Shown here piece by piece: positions 6,697 to 14,402 of a DNA stretch of 42,402 bases (the first letter of the stretch is position 1; each line of letters begins with the position of its first letter). The DNA is from a virus: IMG/VR virus record IMGVR_UViG_3300025127_000078, positions 1-42,402 of that record. One strand, 5' to 3'. A program made the translations under genes and the position numbers. The notes beneath the pieces are model-generated. The model was not told the origin of the DNA. It was given only the letters and a program-made list of their open reading frames with translations, and made no database searches.

Positions 6697-7215
6697 ATGG
6701 CAAAAACAACGTTTTCAGGACCGGTGATTTCCAAAAATGGATTTCAAAATACGGGACCTGGCATGACTGTTAGCTTAACAGCTGACACAACTTTGACAGT
6801 TGCTACACACGCAGGTAAGATCTTACTTACAAATGATGCTGACGGTAAATTTACTTTACCAAGTATCAATGTAAATAGTAACGGTGCTACTGCAGGTGAT
6901 ACTGACTTCAATAACTTAAACAACATTGGTGCAACTTTTCACTTTTATGTGGAAACAGCTGCAACTGATATGGACATCAAAACAGATGGTACTGACAAAT
7001 TTAAAGGCGGTATCATGATAGCTGTAGATGATGGCTCTAAAAAAGCTTTCATACCAGGTGCATCTAACGATGTTATAACTATGAATGGTTCTACAAAAGG
7101 TGGAATCGTTGGTAGTGTCGTATCTTTCACAGCGATTGATACAGCTACATATTTGGTTCACAATTCTTTATTGCTTGGATCAGGTACAATAGTAACACCA
7201 TACGCAGACGCGTAA
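6697..7215 (+). CDS. Virion structural protein, probable decoration/fibre type
   Basis: A 172-residue beta-rich, Thr/Gly/Asp/Asn-rich protein beginning MAKTTFSGPVISKNGFQNTG. I recall this start from numerous marine phage structural genes. No cysteines, TM segments or catalytic motifs are seen. AGGAGG at 6685-6690 supports the ATG. The gene is bracketed by its own promoter candidate upstream and a hairpin terminator downstream (7230-7256), so it could be expressed separately at a high level, as for an abundant surface protein. Exact role unknown. Confidence 0.65.
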   Translation: MAKTTFSGPVISKNGFQNTGPGMTVSLTADTTLTVATHAGKILLTNDADGKFTLPSINVNSNGATAGDTDFNNLNNIGATFHFYVETAATDMDIKTDGTDKFKGGIMIAVDDGSKKAFIPGASNDVITMNGSTKGGIVGSVVSFTAIDTATYLVHNSLLLGSGTIVTPYADA

Positions 7216-7229
7216 TAATAAATAACTCG

Positions 7230-7256
7230 GAGCGCCTGGTAATGCAGGCGCTCTTT
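7230..7256 (+). terminator. Hairpin terminator after structural gene
   Basis: GAGCGCCTG (7230-7238), loop GTAATG, CAGGCGCTC (7245-7253), then TTT and AAAA: a perfect 9-bp G/C-rich stem with a short T tail. The weak T run suggests a partial terminator or an attenuating/processing hairpin between two structural genes. Confidence 0.7.
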
Positions 7257-7276
7257 AAAATGAGGAGGAAAAACAC

Positions 7277-7684
7277 ATGGCGGATACAGTATTAAATACT
7301 ACAGTATTTGACGGAGCAAAAAGACTTATAACTCACTACAACGTAGTTTCTGATAGTTCAGGAGGCACAACTAAAATTGTTGATGTTTCTGGATTATCTA
7401 CAAACCCAGCAACAGGCGCAGCTTGTTCTAAAGTTAGACTTGTAAAAGTTAGTTGTAACGTTTCAGTAACAGCACCAGTTGATGCACTCAGAATGCAATG
7501 GGATGCTGACACAGATGTTGTATTTCAAACTTTAAATGGCGAAATGGAATATGACTATTCTAGTTTTGGTGGTTTAAAAAATACTGATGCTACCGGAGTA
7601 ACTGGAGATGTAAATATAGTTCTACCTGCTTGTACCGACGGAGATAGTGGTACAGTAGTTTGTGAGTGGTTAAAGATTTACTAG
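7277..7684 (+). CDS. Small virion structural protein
   Basis: A 135-residue, beta-rich product beginning MADTVLNTTVFDGAKRLITH, with regularly alternating hydrophobic residues and four cysteines spread through the sequence without a metal-binding spacing. The ribosome site is GAGGAGG shortly before the ATG. It lies between decoration-type and adaptor genes. Its composition resembles tail or decoration proteins; I do not recognise a family with assigned function. Confidence 0.6.
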   Translation: MADTVLNTTVFDGAKRLITHYNVVSDSSGGTTKIVDVSGLSTNPATGAACSKVRLVKVSCNVSVTAPVDALRMQWDADTDVVFQTLNGEMEYDYSSFGGLKNTDATGVTGDVNIVLPACTDGDSGTVVCEWLKIY

Positions 7685-7692
7685 GAGTTTAA

Positions 7693-8445
7693 ATGGCTAA
7701 TACTACTTCAGGAACAGCTACGTTCGACAAAACTTTTGCTATTGATGAAATAGTAGAGGAATCTTTTGAACGTATTGGATTACAGAACGTAGCCGGTTAC
7801 CAATTAAAATCAGCAAGAAGATCTCTTAATATTTTGTTTCAAGAATGGGGAAACAGAGGTATTCACTATTGGGAAATAGATGAGACTAATATAGATCTGA
7901 TAGAAGGACAATCAGACTATGATTTTTTTAGATCTAGCGATGATGGCACAAGTGCAACAACTACGCCTTCAAACGGTGTCTACGGAATGTCTGATGTTTT
8001 AGAAGCACAACTAAGAGCAAATAGAACACAAACAACACAAGCAGATTCACCTATGACAAAAGTAGATAGATCTACTTATGCTGCTTTTTCAAACAAGCTA
8101 TCAAAAGGAACACCTAATCAATATTGGGTAGAGAGGTTTATAGACAAAGTTAGAATACATATTTATCCAACACCAGATTCAACGAATGCATCAAAAGATA
8201 TGCACTTTTATTACATTAAAAGAATACAAGATGTAGGTGACTATACAAATGCAACAGACGTACCATTTAGATTCGTGCCTTGCATGGTATCAGGACTATC
8301 TTATTATTTAGCACAAAAATATAAACCAGAATTAATTCAAGCTATGAAACTAGTTTATGAAGATGAATTAGCTAGAGCATTAGCGGAGGATGGGTCAGCT
8401 TCAAGCACATATATTACGCCTAAAGCTTATTACCCAGGAACATAA
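7693..8445 (+). CDS. Head-tail adaptor-like protein (P22 gp4/podovirus type)
   Basis: A 250-residue protein with a helical N-terminal domain (IDEIVEESFERIGLQNV then YQLKSARRSLNILFQEWGNR), a beta middle, and a C-terminal helical region with PFRFVPCMVSGLSYYLAQKY. The pattern of one helix-rich adaptor-like N-terminus followed by YYIKRIQDVGDYTNATDVPF and an ALAEDGS-like end matches, from memory, the P22 gp4-like tail accessory/adaptor group of podoviruses, which sits between portal and tail hub. A second adaptor-like protein is encoded at 9166. Overlaps the next ATG by one base. Confidence 0.65.
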   Translation: MANTTSGTATFDKTFAIDEIVEESFERIGLQNVAGYQLKSARRSLNILFQEWGNRGIHYWEIDETNIDLIEGQSDYDFFRSSDDGTSATTTPSNGVYGMSDVLEAQLRANRTQTTQADSPMTKVDRSTYAAFSNKLSKGTPNQYWVERFIDKVRIHIYPTPDSTNASKDMHFYYIKRIQDVGDYTNATDVPFRFVPCMVSGLSYYLAQKYKPELIQAMKLVYEDELARALAEDGSASSTYITPKAYYPGT

Positions 8446-9071
8446 TGGCAAAATTTGCAACAGGTAAATATGCAAGAGCTATATCAGATAGATCAGGATT
8501 AGAGTTTCCATATACAGAAATGGTTAGAGAATGGAATGGTTCTTTTGTTCATGTATCTGAATTTGAACCAAAACAGCCACAATTAGAACCAAAACCAATG
8601 AACGGAGACGCTATTTCTTTAAGAAATATTAGACCAGATAGAGAGGCTCCTGCAGTTTTAGGTATGATACCAGAAAATGGTTTTGAAACTTATGCATCAG
8701 GATCTAGAGTTATTAATGTTTCTTTTCCTGGACACGGTTTAACAAACGGAACAACATATAGATTCAGAGGTCAACCCACTACAGCTCCAGGAACAGGAAC
8801 GCCTCCTGATCCGGTAACAGGTGTTAATGGTAACTCTGTTTTTGCGTTTTCAAATCCACAAGATTTTGATGGCATAACAGGATCTAACATAGCTAAGGCA
8901 GTAGGCTACGCTATAACAACAGGTCTGTATGTTGATGATGCTAGAAACACAAGTGACTATTCCGTTGCTAATTTTTTTCATTTTACAGTCGATACAGATA
9001 CTGCTACAAAGGGTGGAGTATCAGGAGGAGGAATAGGATGTTCAGTTGGACCCATTACATTGAGTGCATAA
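8445..9071 (+). CDS. Virion structural protein with conserved YAR.ISDRSG head
   Basis: A 208-residue protein. The first 60 residues (KYARAISDRSGLEFPYTEMV then REWNGSFVHVSEFEPKQPQ) form a compact conserved segment. I recall this segment in many phages, in some with CxxC pairs replacing the serines and valines, suggesting a rubredoxin-like knuckle that has lost its metal here. The rest is Gly/Thr-rich and beta. It sits between two adaptor genes and shares a start/stop overlap with the first. Probably a virion or connector-associated protein; function unproven. Confidence 0.6.
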   Translation: MAKFATGKYARAISDRSGLEFPYTEMVREWNGSFVHVSEFEPKQPQLEPKPMNGDAISLRNIRPDREAPAVLGMIPENGFETYASGSRVINVSFPGHGLTNGTTYRFRGQPTTAPGTGTPPDPVTGVNGNSVFAFSNPQDFDGITGSNIAKAVGYAITTGLYVDDARNTSDYSVANFFHFTVDTDTATKGGVSGGGIGCSVGPITLSA

Positions 9072-9166
9072 AAATTTTTTGGTTTAGATTAAGAAAAAAA
9101 CAACATTGTTGGATTCACGATAGCTACACTGTTAGCTGTGAGTTCTGTAAAAGGATAGCAGCATAA
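9038..9166 (+). CDS. 42-residue CxxC protein overlapping two genes
   Basis: ATG 9038 lies inside the end of the previous gene in another frame, behind an AGGAGG (9023-9028) with nine-base spacing, and the stop overlaps the next ATG (TAATG at 9164-9168). The product begins MFSWTHYIECIKIFWFRLRK and ends with HCWIHDSYTVSCEFCKRI then AA. The ligands Cys24 (and His23 or His27) and Cys34-x2-Cys37 could bind one zinc. The ribosome site, exact coupling and the otherwise unexplained 94-base gap support it as a real gene. Function unknown; I recall similar HCW.HD.YT..CEFC peptides in related phages. Confidence 0.6.
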   Translation: MFSWTHYIECIKIFWFRLRKKQHCWIHDSYTVSCEFCKRIAA

Positions 9167-9879
9167 TGGCAGGAATAAGTTATTCAGGATTAGTTACACA
9201 AATTAGAAATTACACAGAAACAGATTCTAATGTGTTAACGACAGATATTTTAGAAAATATTATTTTAAATGCGCAATATAGAATTATGCGAGATATTCCT
9301 ATCGATGCTGATAGGCAACAACAAGTTGCTAATTTTGTTGCCGGTCAAGAATCAATAAATACACCCGCTGGAGCTCTTTTTATAAGAGGAATACAAGTTT
9401 ACGATACAGCTGGAACAGAACTTACTGGAGCTAGCAGATGGTTAGAAAAAAAAGATTTTACATATTTACAAGAATATCAAGATGTTACGGGCACATCAGC
9501 TGCTCAAGGAAAACCTAAGTATTATGCTATGTATGGTGGAGCTACTGGAGACGCTGAAACTAACTCTGGAAGAATTATAGTTGCTCCTGTGCCTAACACT
9601 ACTTATAGATTCAAAGTGCATTTTAATAAGATGCCGGCTACTTTGGCCTCAGATAATACTACTAATTATATTAGTATGAACTTCCCAAATGGCTTATTAT
9701 ATTGCTGTTTAGCAGAGACTTATGGCTTTTTAAAAGGCCCCGCAGATATGTTGACATTATACGAGCAAAAGTATAAACAAGAAGTACAGAAGTTTGCTAA
9801 TGAGCAAGTTGGAAGACGAAGAAGAGACGACTATACTGACGGCACAGTTAGAATACCAATTAACTCAGCAAACCCATAG
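9166..9879 (+). CDS. Phage adaptor/connector protein (SU10/gp4-like)
   Basis: A 237-residue protein. The N-terminal helices (YSGLVTQIRNYTETDSNVLT then DILENIILNAQYRIMRDIP) and the later ITVAPVPNTTYRFKVHF-like strand and helical FPNGLLYCCLAETYGFLKGP segment fit the adaptor proteins found below the portal in podoviruses such as SU10. The C-terminus is basic (QVGRRRRDDYT). A good fit to that group is recalled rather than searched. It is translationally coupled to the 42-residue gene before it. Confidence 0.7.
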   Translation: MAGISYSGLVTQIRNYTETDSNVLTTDILENIILNAQYRIMRDIPIDADRQQQVANFVAGQESINTPAGALFIRGIQVYDTAGTELTGASRWLEKKDFTYLQEYQDVTGTSAAQGKPKYYAMYGGATGDAETNSGRIIVAPVPNTTYRFKVHFNKMPATLASDNTTNYISMNFPNGLLYCCLAETYGFLKGPADMLTLYEQKYKQEVQKFANEQVGRRRRDDYTDGTVRIPINSANP

Positions 9880-9889
9880 GAGATAAAAA

Positions 9890-10342
9890 ATGGCAATTAC
9901 ATCGGCAATATGTTCAACTTTTAAAAGAGATCTGTTAAAAGGAAAACACAGTTTTGAATCATCTGGTGGACATACTTTTAAAATAGCTTTATTTACTAGC
10001 TCAGCATCTTTAGGTGCGGCTACTACAGATTATTCTACTTCTAATGAAATAACTAATTCATCAGGAACTGCTTACACAGCAGGTGGAGCTGCTTTAACAA
10101 ATTCTGGAGTTTCTTTATCTTCAACAACAGCATTCACAGATTTTTCTGATGTATCATTTACATCAGCTTCTTTCACAGCTAATGGTGCAATGATATACAA
10201 CACGACAACAGATGGTGGTTCAAGTACTACTGACTCTGTTGCAATAATTGCATTTGGTGCTGATAAAACTGTAACCAGTGGGACTTTTACAATTCAATTT
10301 CCTACAGCAGACGCTTCTAACGCGATCATAAGACTAGCATAA
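9890..10342 (+). CDS. Conserved beta-rich virion protein
   Basis: A 150-residue protein beginning MAITSAICSTFKRDLLKGKH then TFKIALFTSSASLGAATTDY, with a Ser/Thr-rich beta body and a terminal FTIQFPTADASNAIIRLA strand. This start and end pattern is very common in marine and freshwater phage structural modules as I recall, always annotated as hypothetical or virion protein. An AGGAG precedes the ATG and the gene immediately precedes the long repeat protein. Most likely a tail- or decoration-associated surface protein. Confidence 0.65.
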   Translation: MAITSAICSTFKRDLLKGKHSFESSGGHTFKIALFTSSASLGAATTDYSTSNEITNSSGTAYTAGGAALTNSGVSLSSTTAFTDFSDVSFTSASFTANGAMIYNTTTDGGSSTTDSVAIIAFGADKTVTSGTFTIQFPTADASNAIIRLA

Positions 10343-10355
10343 GGAGGCCTTCCTT
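10341..10355 (+). promoter_or_regulatory. Ribosome binding site inside a small hairpin
   Basis: AAGGA (10341-10345), loop GGCCT, TCCTT (10351-10355) form a perfect 5-bp stem directly before ATG 10356. The AAGGAGG Shine-Dalgarno is half in the stem and half in the loop. This could dampen translation of the long repeat protein until the hairpin melts or the upstream ribosome passes. Confidence 0.4.
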
Positions 10356-11948
10356 ATGGCATCAACCTGGGGCAATAATACTTGGGGCGCCAATACATGG
10401 CAATCTGAAGTAATAGCTGTTTCTTTAACAGGTCAATCTATAACATCATCAGTTGGTTCTGTAGACGCTTTTAACGAAGCTGGATGGGGATCAGATGGTT
10501 GGGGTGAAGACGGTTGGAGTGGAACTTTTACAGTAACTTTATCAGGTATTTCTTTTAGTGCATCTGTTGGAGAGTTAGGAGCTTTTGCAGAACAAGGCTG
10601 GGGTAGAGATGCATGGGGTGAAGAACCATGGGGTGAGAGTAATGATCCTGCTATTAACGTAACTGGTTTTGAAATTACATCTTCTTTAGGAACAGCAGAC
10701 GGATTTAATATATCAGGTTGGGGTAGACAAGCATGGAATAACTCAGGATGGGGTGTTCAATATGCTCAAGAACTTGATGGAATATCCATGTCATCTTCCG
10801 TTGGATCTGTAGACGCTTTTGATACTACAACTGTTGAAGTTTCAATGCCTCAACAAATGGATGCACTACAAGGAAGTGCAACAGCTGATGCAGAAACTAT
10901 AATTACTACAACAGGATTCTCCATAACTTCTTCACTTGGAAATGCTGACGGATTTAACTTTGCTGGTTGGGGTAGACAAGCTTGGGGTAATTCAGGATGG
11001 GGTGTTGCTTACACTGTAGAGGTTGGTGGAATATCTATATCATCATCTTTAGGCACTGTTGATGCAGGTGATATTCAACAAGTAGAATTAACAGGTCAAT
11101 CTATAACTTCATCACTTGGAGAGATTTCTCCAGCGGATGCAATTGGTATATCTTCACCTGGTGAAATAACATCAACTTTAGGTGAGATAACAAGTGTTGG
11201 AACTTTAGTTGGTTGGGGTAGAAATGGATGGGGTGAGGAACCTTATGGTTCATCTGTAAACAGTCTAGTAACTCCTACAGGTGTAAGTTCTAGCTTTAGT
11301 GTTGGATCAATAACTCCTGCGGATGTAATGGGTTTAACTGGTCAAGAAGCTACACCTAGTGTTGGTTCTTTAGTGCCTGGAGATGTGATGGGAGTAACTG
11401 GTCAAGAGTTTACGGTTAGTGTTGGCTCTTTAACAGTTGCTGATGCTGTAGTAGGACTAACTGGTCAAGAATCTACATCTAGTGTTGGATCTTTTGCTAC
11501 AATACCTGATCAAGCTGTAGGTTTGGAATCTCAATCTATCTCATCTAGTCTAGGATCTGCTGTAATAACATCTAATCCTGTAATAATACCTACAGGTATA
11601 TCTTCTACAATGTCTGTGGGATCAATAACTCCTGCTGATGTTATAGGAATATCAGGACAATCTATATCCTCTGCTGTAGGATCAATAACTCCTGCTGATA
11701 CAATAATAGGTTTAGAGGGTCTATCTGGCACACTAACTCTTGGAAATATAACAACAATTCCTATTTACTCAAATGTTGACACCGGCTCAAATAATACTTA
11801 TAGTACACCGTCAACTGGATCGAATAATAGTTATTCTACTCCAAGTACAGGATCGAATGCTTCTTATAGCAATGTTTCCACTGGATCGAATGATACTTAT
11901 TCTGATGTTGCAACGGGATCAAATACAAGTTATACTGACGCGGCATAG
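10356..11948 (+). CDS. 530-residue repeat-rich virion/tail surface protein
   Basis: Built almost wholly from repeats. The N-terminal half alternates Trp/Gly-rich units (GWGRQAWNNSGWGVQ, GWGRDAWGEEPWGE) with beta units of the form G-x-S-[IM]-[TS]-S-S-[VL]-G-[ST]-[VA]-D-A. The middle continues with GQSITSSLGEI and GQEATPSVGSL-like units about 20-30 residues apart. The C-terminus carries five 11-residue TGSN..YS repeats. Repeating short beta units of this kind are typical of extended fibres or surface-displayed virion proteins. There is no catalytic motif. DNA-level similarity between units (10716-10757 and 10965-11006, 38 of 42 bases identical by eye) shows recent internal duplication. Confidence 0.7.
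   Translation: MASTWGNNTWGANTWQSEVIAVSLTGQSITSSVGSVDAFNEAGWGSDGWGEDGWSGTFTVTLSGISFSASVGELGAFAEQGWGRDAWGEEPWGESNDPAINVTGFEITSSLGTADGFNISGWGRQAWNNSGWGVQYAQELDGISMSSSVGSVDAFDTTTVEVSMPQQMDALQGSATADAETIITTTGFSITSSLGNADGFNFAGWGRQAWGNSGWGVAYTVEVGGISISSSLGTVDAGDIQQVELTGQSITSSLGEISPADAIGISSPGEITSTLGEITSVGTLVGWGRNGWGEEPYGSSVNSLVTPTGVSSSFSVGSITPADVMGLTGQEATPSVGSLVPGDVMGVTGQEFTVSVGSLTVADAVVGLTGQESTSSVGSFATIPDQAVGLESQSISSSLGSAVITSNPVIIPTGISSTMSVGSITPADVIGISGQSISSAVGSITPADTIIGLEGLSGTLTLGNITTIPIYSNVDTGSNNTYSTPSTGSNNSYSTPSTGSNASYSNVSTGSNDTYSDVATGSNTSYTDAA
11775..11939 (+). repeat. Five tandem 33-bp coding repeats
   Basis: Five in-frame units of 33 bases encode x-x-TGSN-x-x-Y-[ST]-x: VDTGSNNTYST, PSTGSNNSYST, PSTGSNASYSN, VSTGSNDTYSD and VATGSNTSYTD, ending two codons before the stop. 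The Asn/Ser/Thr/Tyr composition suggests a flexible or beta-stacked tail tip, and the array can change copy number by slippage or recombination. Confidence 0.85.
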
Positions 11949-11957
11949 GAGAAAAAT

Positions 11958-12746
11958 ATGGCATCAACATACACCCCTCTGGGTATAGAAAAACAAGCAA
12001 CAGGTGAAAACGCTGGTACTTGGGGCACGAAAACTAATACCAATTTAGAAATTATAGAACAAATATCTGGTGGATTTATTCAAAAATCTATTGCTGGTGG
12101 TGCACAAACAACTGCTCTGTCAGTATCAGATGGATCAACTGGTGCAGAACTTGCACACAGAATGATAGAATTTACTGGTACGATTACAGGTAATCAAATT
12201 GTAACTATTCCATTAGATGTTCAAACTTTTTATATTTTAAGAAATTCAACTTCAGGATCTTATACAGTTCAATTTAAATATGTGTCAGGATCAGGTAGTT
12301 CTTTCACTTTCTCAGCATCAGACAAAGGCGATAAAATGGTTTTTGCTTCTGCAGATGATGGAACTAATCCAAAAATTTTAACGCTTGCAATCGGAACAGG
12401 TATTTCTGATGTAGTCGATGATACAACACCACAATTAGGTGGTAATCTAGACACTAATTCTTTCATGGTTGATTTTGACGATGACCATGGAATTAGAGAC
12501 GAAAACGGTAACGAACAATTACAATTTCAAACAACAGCCTCTGCAGTTAACCATTTTGACATAACTAATGCGGCAACTGGTAATAGTCCTACTATTTCAG
12601 CAGTTGGTGGGGATACTAATATTGACCTTACTTTGGTGCCAAAAGGCTCAGGAGTTGGTAAATTAACTAATGCTAATGGCACTAGTTCAACACAAAAAAT
12701 AACAACTGATGGAAAAGGTATTGTCTTTTCCATGGTTTTCGGGTAG
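11958..12746 (+). CDS. Tail fibre-like structural protein
   Basis: A 262-residue protein with a conserved N-terminal segment (YTPLGIEKQATGENAGTWGT then KTNTNLEIIEQISGGF) that I recall at the start of many marine phage tail or fibre proteins. A beta-rich body follows, then DDTTPQLGGNLDTNSF and a GSGVGKLTNANGTS-like C-terminal region. DDTTPxLGGNLDxN is a segment often seen in phage fibre and receptor-binding proteins. It is preceded by AGGAG and lies in the fibre cluster (10.4-14.4 kb). No enzymatic domain is visible. Confidence 0.7.
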   Translation: MASTYTPLGIEKQATGENAGTWGTKTNTNLEIIEQISGGFIQKSIAGGAQTTALSVSDGSTGAELAHRMIEFTGTITGNQIVTIPLDVQTFYILRNSTSGSYTVQFKYVSGSGSSFTFSASDKGDKMVFASADDGTNPKILTLAIGTGISDVVDDTTPQLGGNLDTNSFMVDFDDDHGIRDENGNEQLQFQTTASAVNHFDITNAATGNSPTISAVGGDTNIDLTLVPKGSGVGKLTNANGTSSTQKITTDGKGIVFSMVFG

Positions 12747-12766
12747 AAAACAAATAGGAGAAAAAT

Positions 12767-13126
12767 ATGGCTACACCAAATCTTGTTAATATAGCAACCA
12801 TCACACCCAAAAATGCTATGGGTACTTTGGGCGATACTAACAGAACAACTATGATCGATGTTCCTGCAGATACTGCAGTTAGAATCGATACAATACTTTT
12901 AGCGAATGATGATGGAACAAACGCTGTTGATGCTACTGTAGAAATCAGTAACGACAACGGTTCAACTTACTTTAAAATTTTAAGTACAGTTTCTATTCCA
13001 GCAGATTCAACTTTAAGCCTTATTGATACTCCGATTTATTTAGACGAGACTGATTTAATAGCCGTTACAGCGGGAGCTGCCAGCGATTTAGACTATCATG
13101 TTTCGTATGTTGAATTAGTGGATTAA
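12767..13126 (+). CDS. Small beta-rich virion protein
   Basis: A 119-residue protein with regularly alternating strands (VDATVEISNDNGSTYFKIL, LDYHVSYVELVD at the end). Its strand order and a segment of the form V+x-D-T-I-L-L-A-N-D-D-G resemble the protein at 18917-19258 (VVKSILVSEDAGSGANITIT), so the two may be diverged copies of one small jelly-roll-like surface protein. The ribosome site is AGGAG before the ATG. It lies between fibre genes. Function in the virion inferred only from context. Confidence 0.6.
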   Translation: MATPNLVNIATITPKNAMGTLGDTNRTTMIDVPADTAVRIDTILLANDDGTNAVDATVEISNDNGSTYFKILSTVSIPADSTLSLIDTPIYLDETDLIAVTAGAASDLDYHVSYVELVD

Positions 13127-13138
13127 TGGAGGATTTAA

Positions 13139-13858
13139 ATGCCAAAAATAATTAAACCAGCAACAGGTGCATTCACAGTAGCATCTTTAAGTATTGACTC
13201 TTCAGGTAGAGTTTTTTCTGCTTCATCTGGAACTGCAGGTGGTGGAAACATGGTTCCTACTTTTGCAGAATATGGTCCAGGAACTGGAACTTACACTGCA
13301 GGAAATAATGCTAACTTCGTTGGTGCCTACATAACAGGTGCTGGAGGTGGCGGACAAGGACCAGCAAATGGTCAGGGTGGTGCTGGAGGTTTTGGATATT
13401 TTACAGCTCCAATTAGTCCACCTTTTTCAGGCCCTTATACTATCGGTGAAGCTGGAAATAGTACAAACGGAAACGGTACAGCAGGCACTGCAACTAATTT
13501 AACAAACATAGGAACTGGTAATGGAGGCGGCGGAGGAACTCAGCCAGCGACTGGATCTATTGGTAACGCTGTGGCAGGACCTATAGGAACTTTACACGCA
13601 ATATCATACCAATCAAACACAGGTGGAGGTTTCGATGCTCCTAGTGGACCTGACATTAATAATAGTGGTTTTGGTTACGGTATGCTTTCGACTGGAATGT
13701 CGAAAACCCCGGCTACTAGTGGTAATGGTAATCCTAGGGTCTCAGAAAATGGTATGCGTTTTATGGGTTCAGGATCAAGTAAAGGAAACCCTAGAGGTGG
13801 ACACCTTGGTGAAGGTATGCACGGAGCAATCTTAATTTACGAAAACACAGGAAGTTAA
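13139..13858 (+). CDS. Glycine-rich tail fibre/adhesin-like protein
   Basis: A 239-residue protein. After a short N-terminal beta segment come long Gly-rich runs (ITGAGGGGQGPANGQGGAGG, TGNGGGGGTQPATG) separated by short loops, ending with SGSSKGNPRGGHLGEGMH then GAILIYENTGS. This layout is typical of phage adhesins with polyglycine-II-type tips, such as T4-like gp38-type or other Gly-rich receptor-binding proteins, in which loops between Gly runs decide host range. It is followed directly by a tail-assembly-chaperone-like gene, the usual partner of such fibres. Receptor unknown. Confidence 0.7.
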   Translation: MPKIIKPATGAFTVASLSIDSSGRVFSASSGTAGGGNMVPTFAEYGPGTGTYTAGNNANFVGAYITGAGGGGQGPANGQGGAGGFGYFTAPISPPFSGPYTIGEAGNSTNGNGTAGTATNLTNIGTGNGGGGGTQPATGSIGNAVAGPIGTLHAISYQSNTGGGFDAPSGPDINNSGFGYGMLSTGMSKTPATSGNGNPRVSENGMRFMGSGSSKGNPRGGHLGEGMHGAILIYENTGS

Positions 13859-13860
13859 TC

Positions 13861-14361
13861 ATGGCTAAATACGCAATTTGTTTACCAGAAAATTTCAATA
13901 ACGAGGGAGTATTATGTAAAGTAGTAGATGGCGGAAACACAGAAATATTAGCTATGATGGGAGATAATGGTTTAAATCCAGAAACTTACAATAGAATTGA
14001 AATTACAGATGCAGAGTATGCAGGAATAGTAAAAGAAACACATACTTTTGGTTACATTAATCCAGATAACTCTTATGTAGTGCACGATAATTCTTCAGAT
14101 GATAATGATCACGTTGGAACTTTCACAAGAGCACAAATAGAAGATTGGATAGAAGGTGACATAAGTATTATTGATAGATGGCTTAGCAACAGAAAAGCAG
14201 ATCACAGCGAAAGACCAGTTTGGACAGCTTATAAACAAACTTTACAAAACATTGATTTAGACGCGTTAAATTTAACATACCCTACTAATAAAACACCAGG
14301 ACAATTAGTTGAAGACGCTGGTGGAACACCTAGAAACCCTGGTTTACAGGTTCCAAAATAA
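13861..14361 (+). CDS. Tail fibre assembly chaperone-like protein
   Basis: A 166-residue acidic protein. The C-terminal half contains a Trp-centred segment (RPVWTAYKQTLQNIDLDALN then LTYPTNKTPGQLVED) resembling the R..W..YRQALRD..... P motif of tail fibre assembly and tail chaperone proteins. The N-terminal half is beta-rich and variable. It starts three bases after the Gly-rich adhesin stop codon, the usual chaperone/fibre arrangement. The match is moderate; it could also be a minor structural protein. Confidence 0.55.
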   Translation: MAKYAICLPENFNNEGVLCKVVDGGNTEILAMMGDNGLNPETYNRIEITDAEYAGIVKETHTFGYINPDNSYVVHDNSSDDNDHVGTFTRAQIEDWIEGDISIIDRWLSNRKADHSERPVWTAYKQTLQNIDLDALNLTYPTNKTPGQLVEDAGGTPRNPGLQVPK

Positions 14362-14402
14362 TAGTACTTTACTTTTAATTACAAATTAGTATATTTACCT
14401 CT

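Noticed and set aside
10356-11948. Diversity-generating retroelement target in the repeat protein
   Set aside because: No reverse transcriptase gene or template repeat was found; the variation signal is ordinary tandem duplication.
11773-11988. +1-frame 71-residue frame over the TGSN repeats
   Set aside because: Created by the tandem repeats in another frame; low complexity and no ribosome site.
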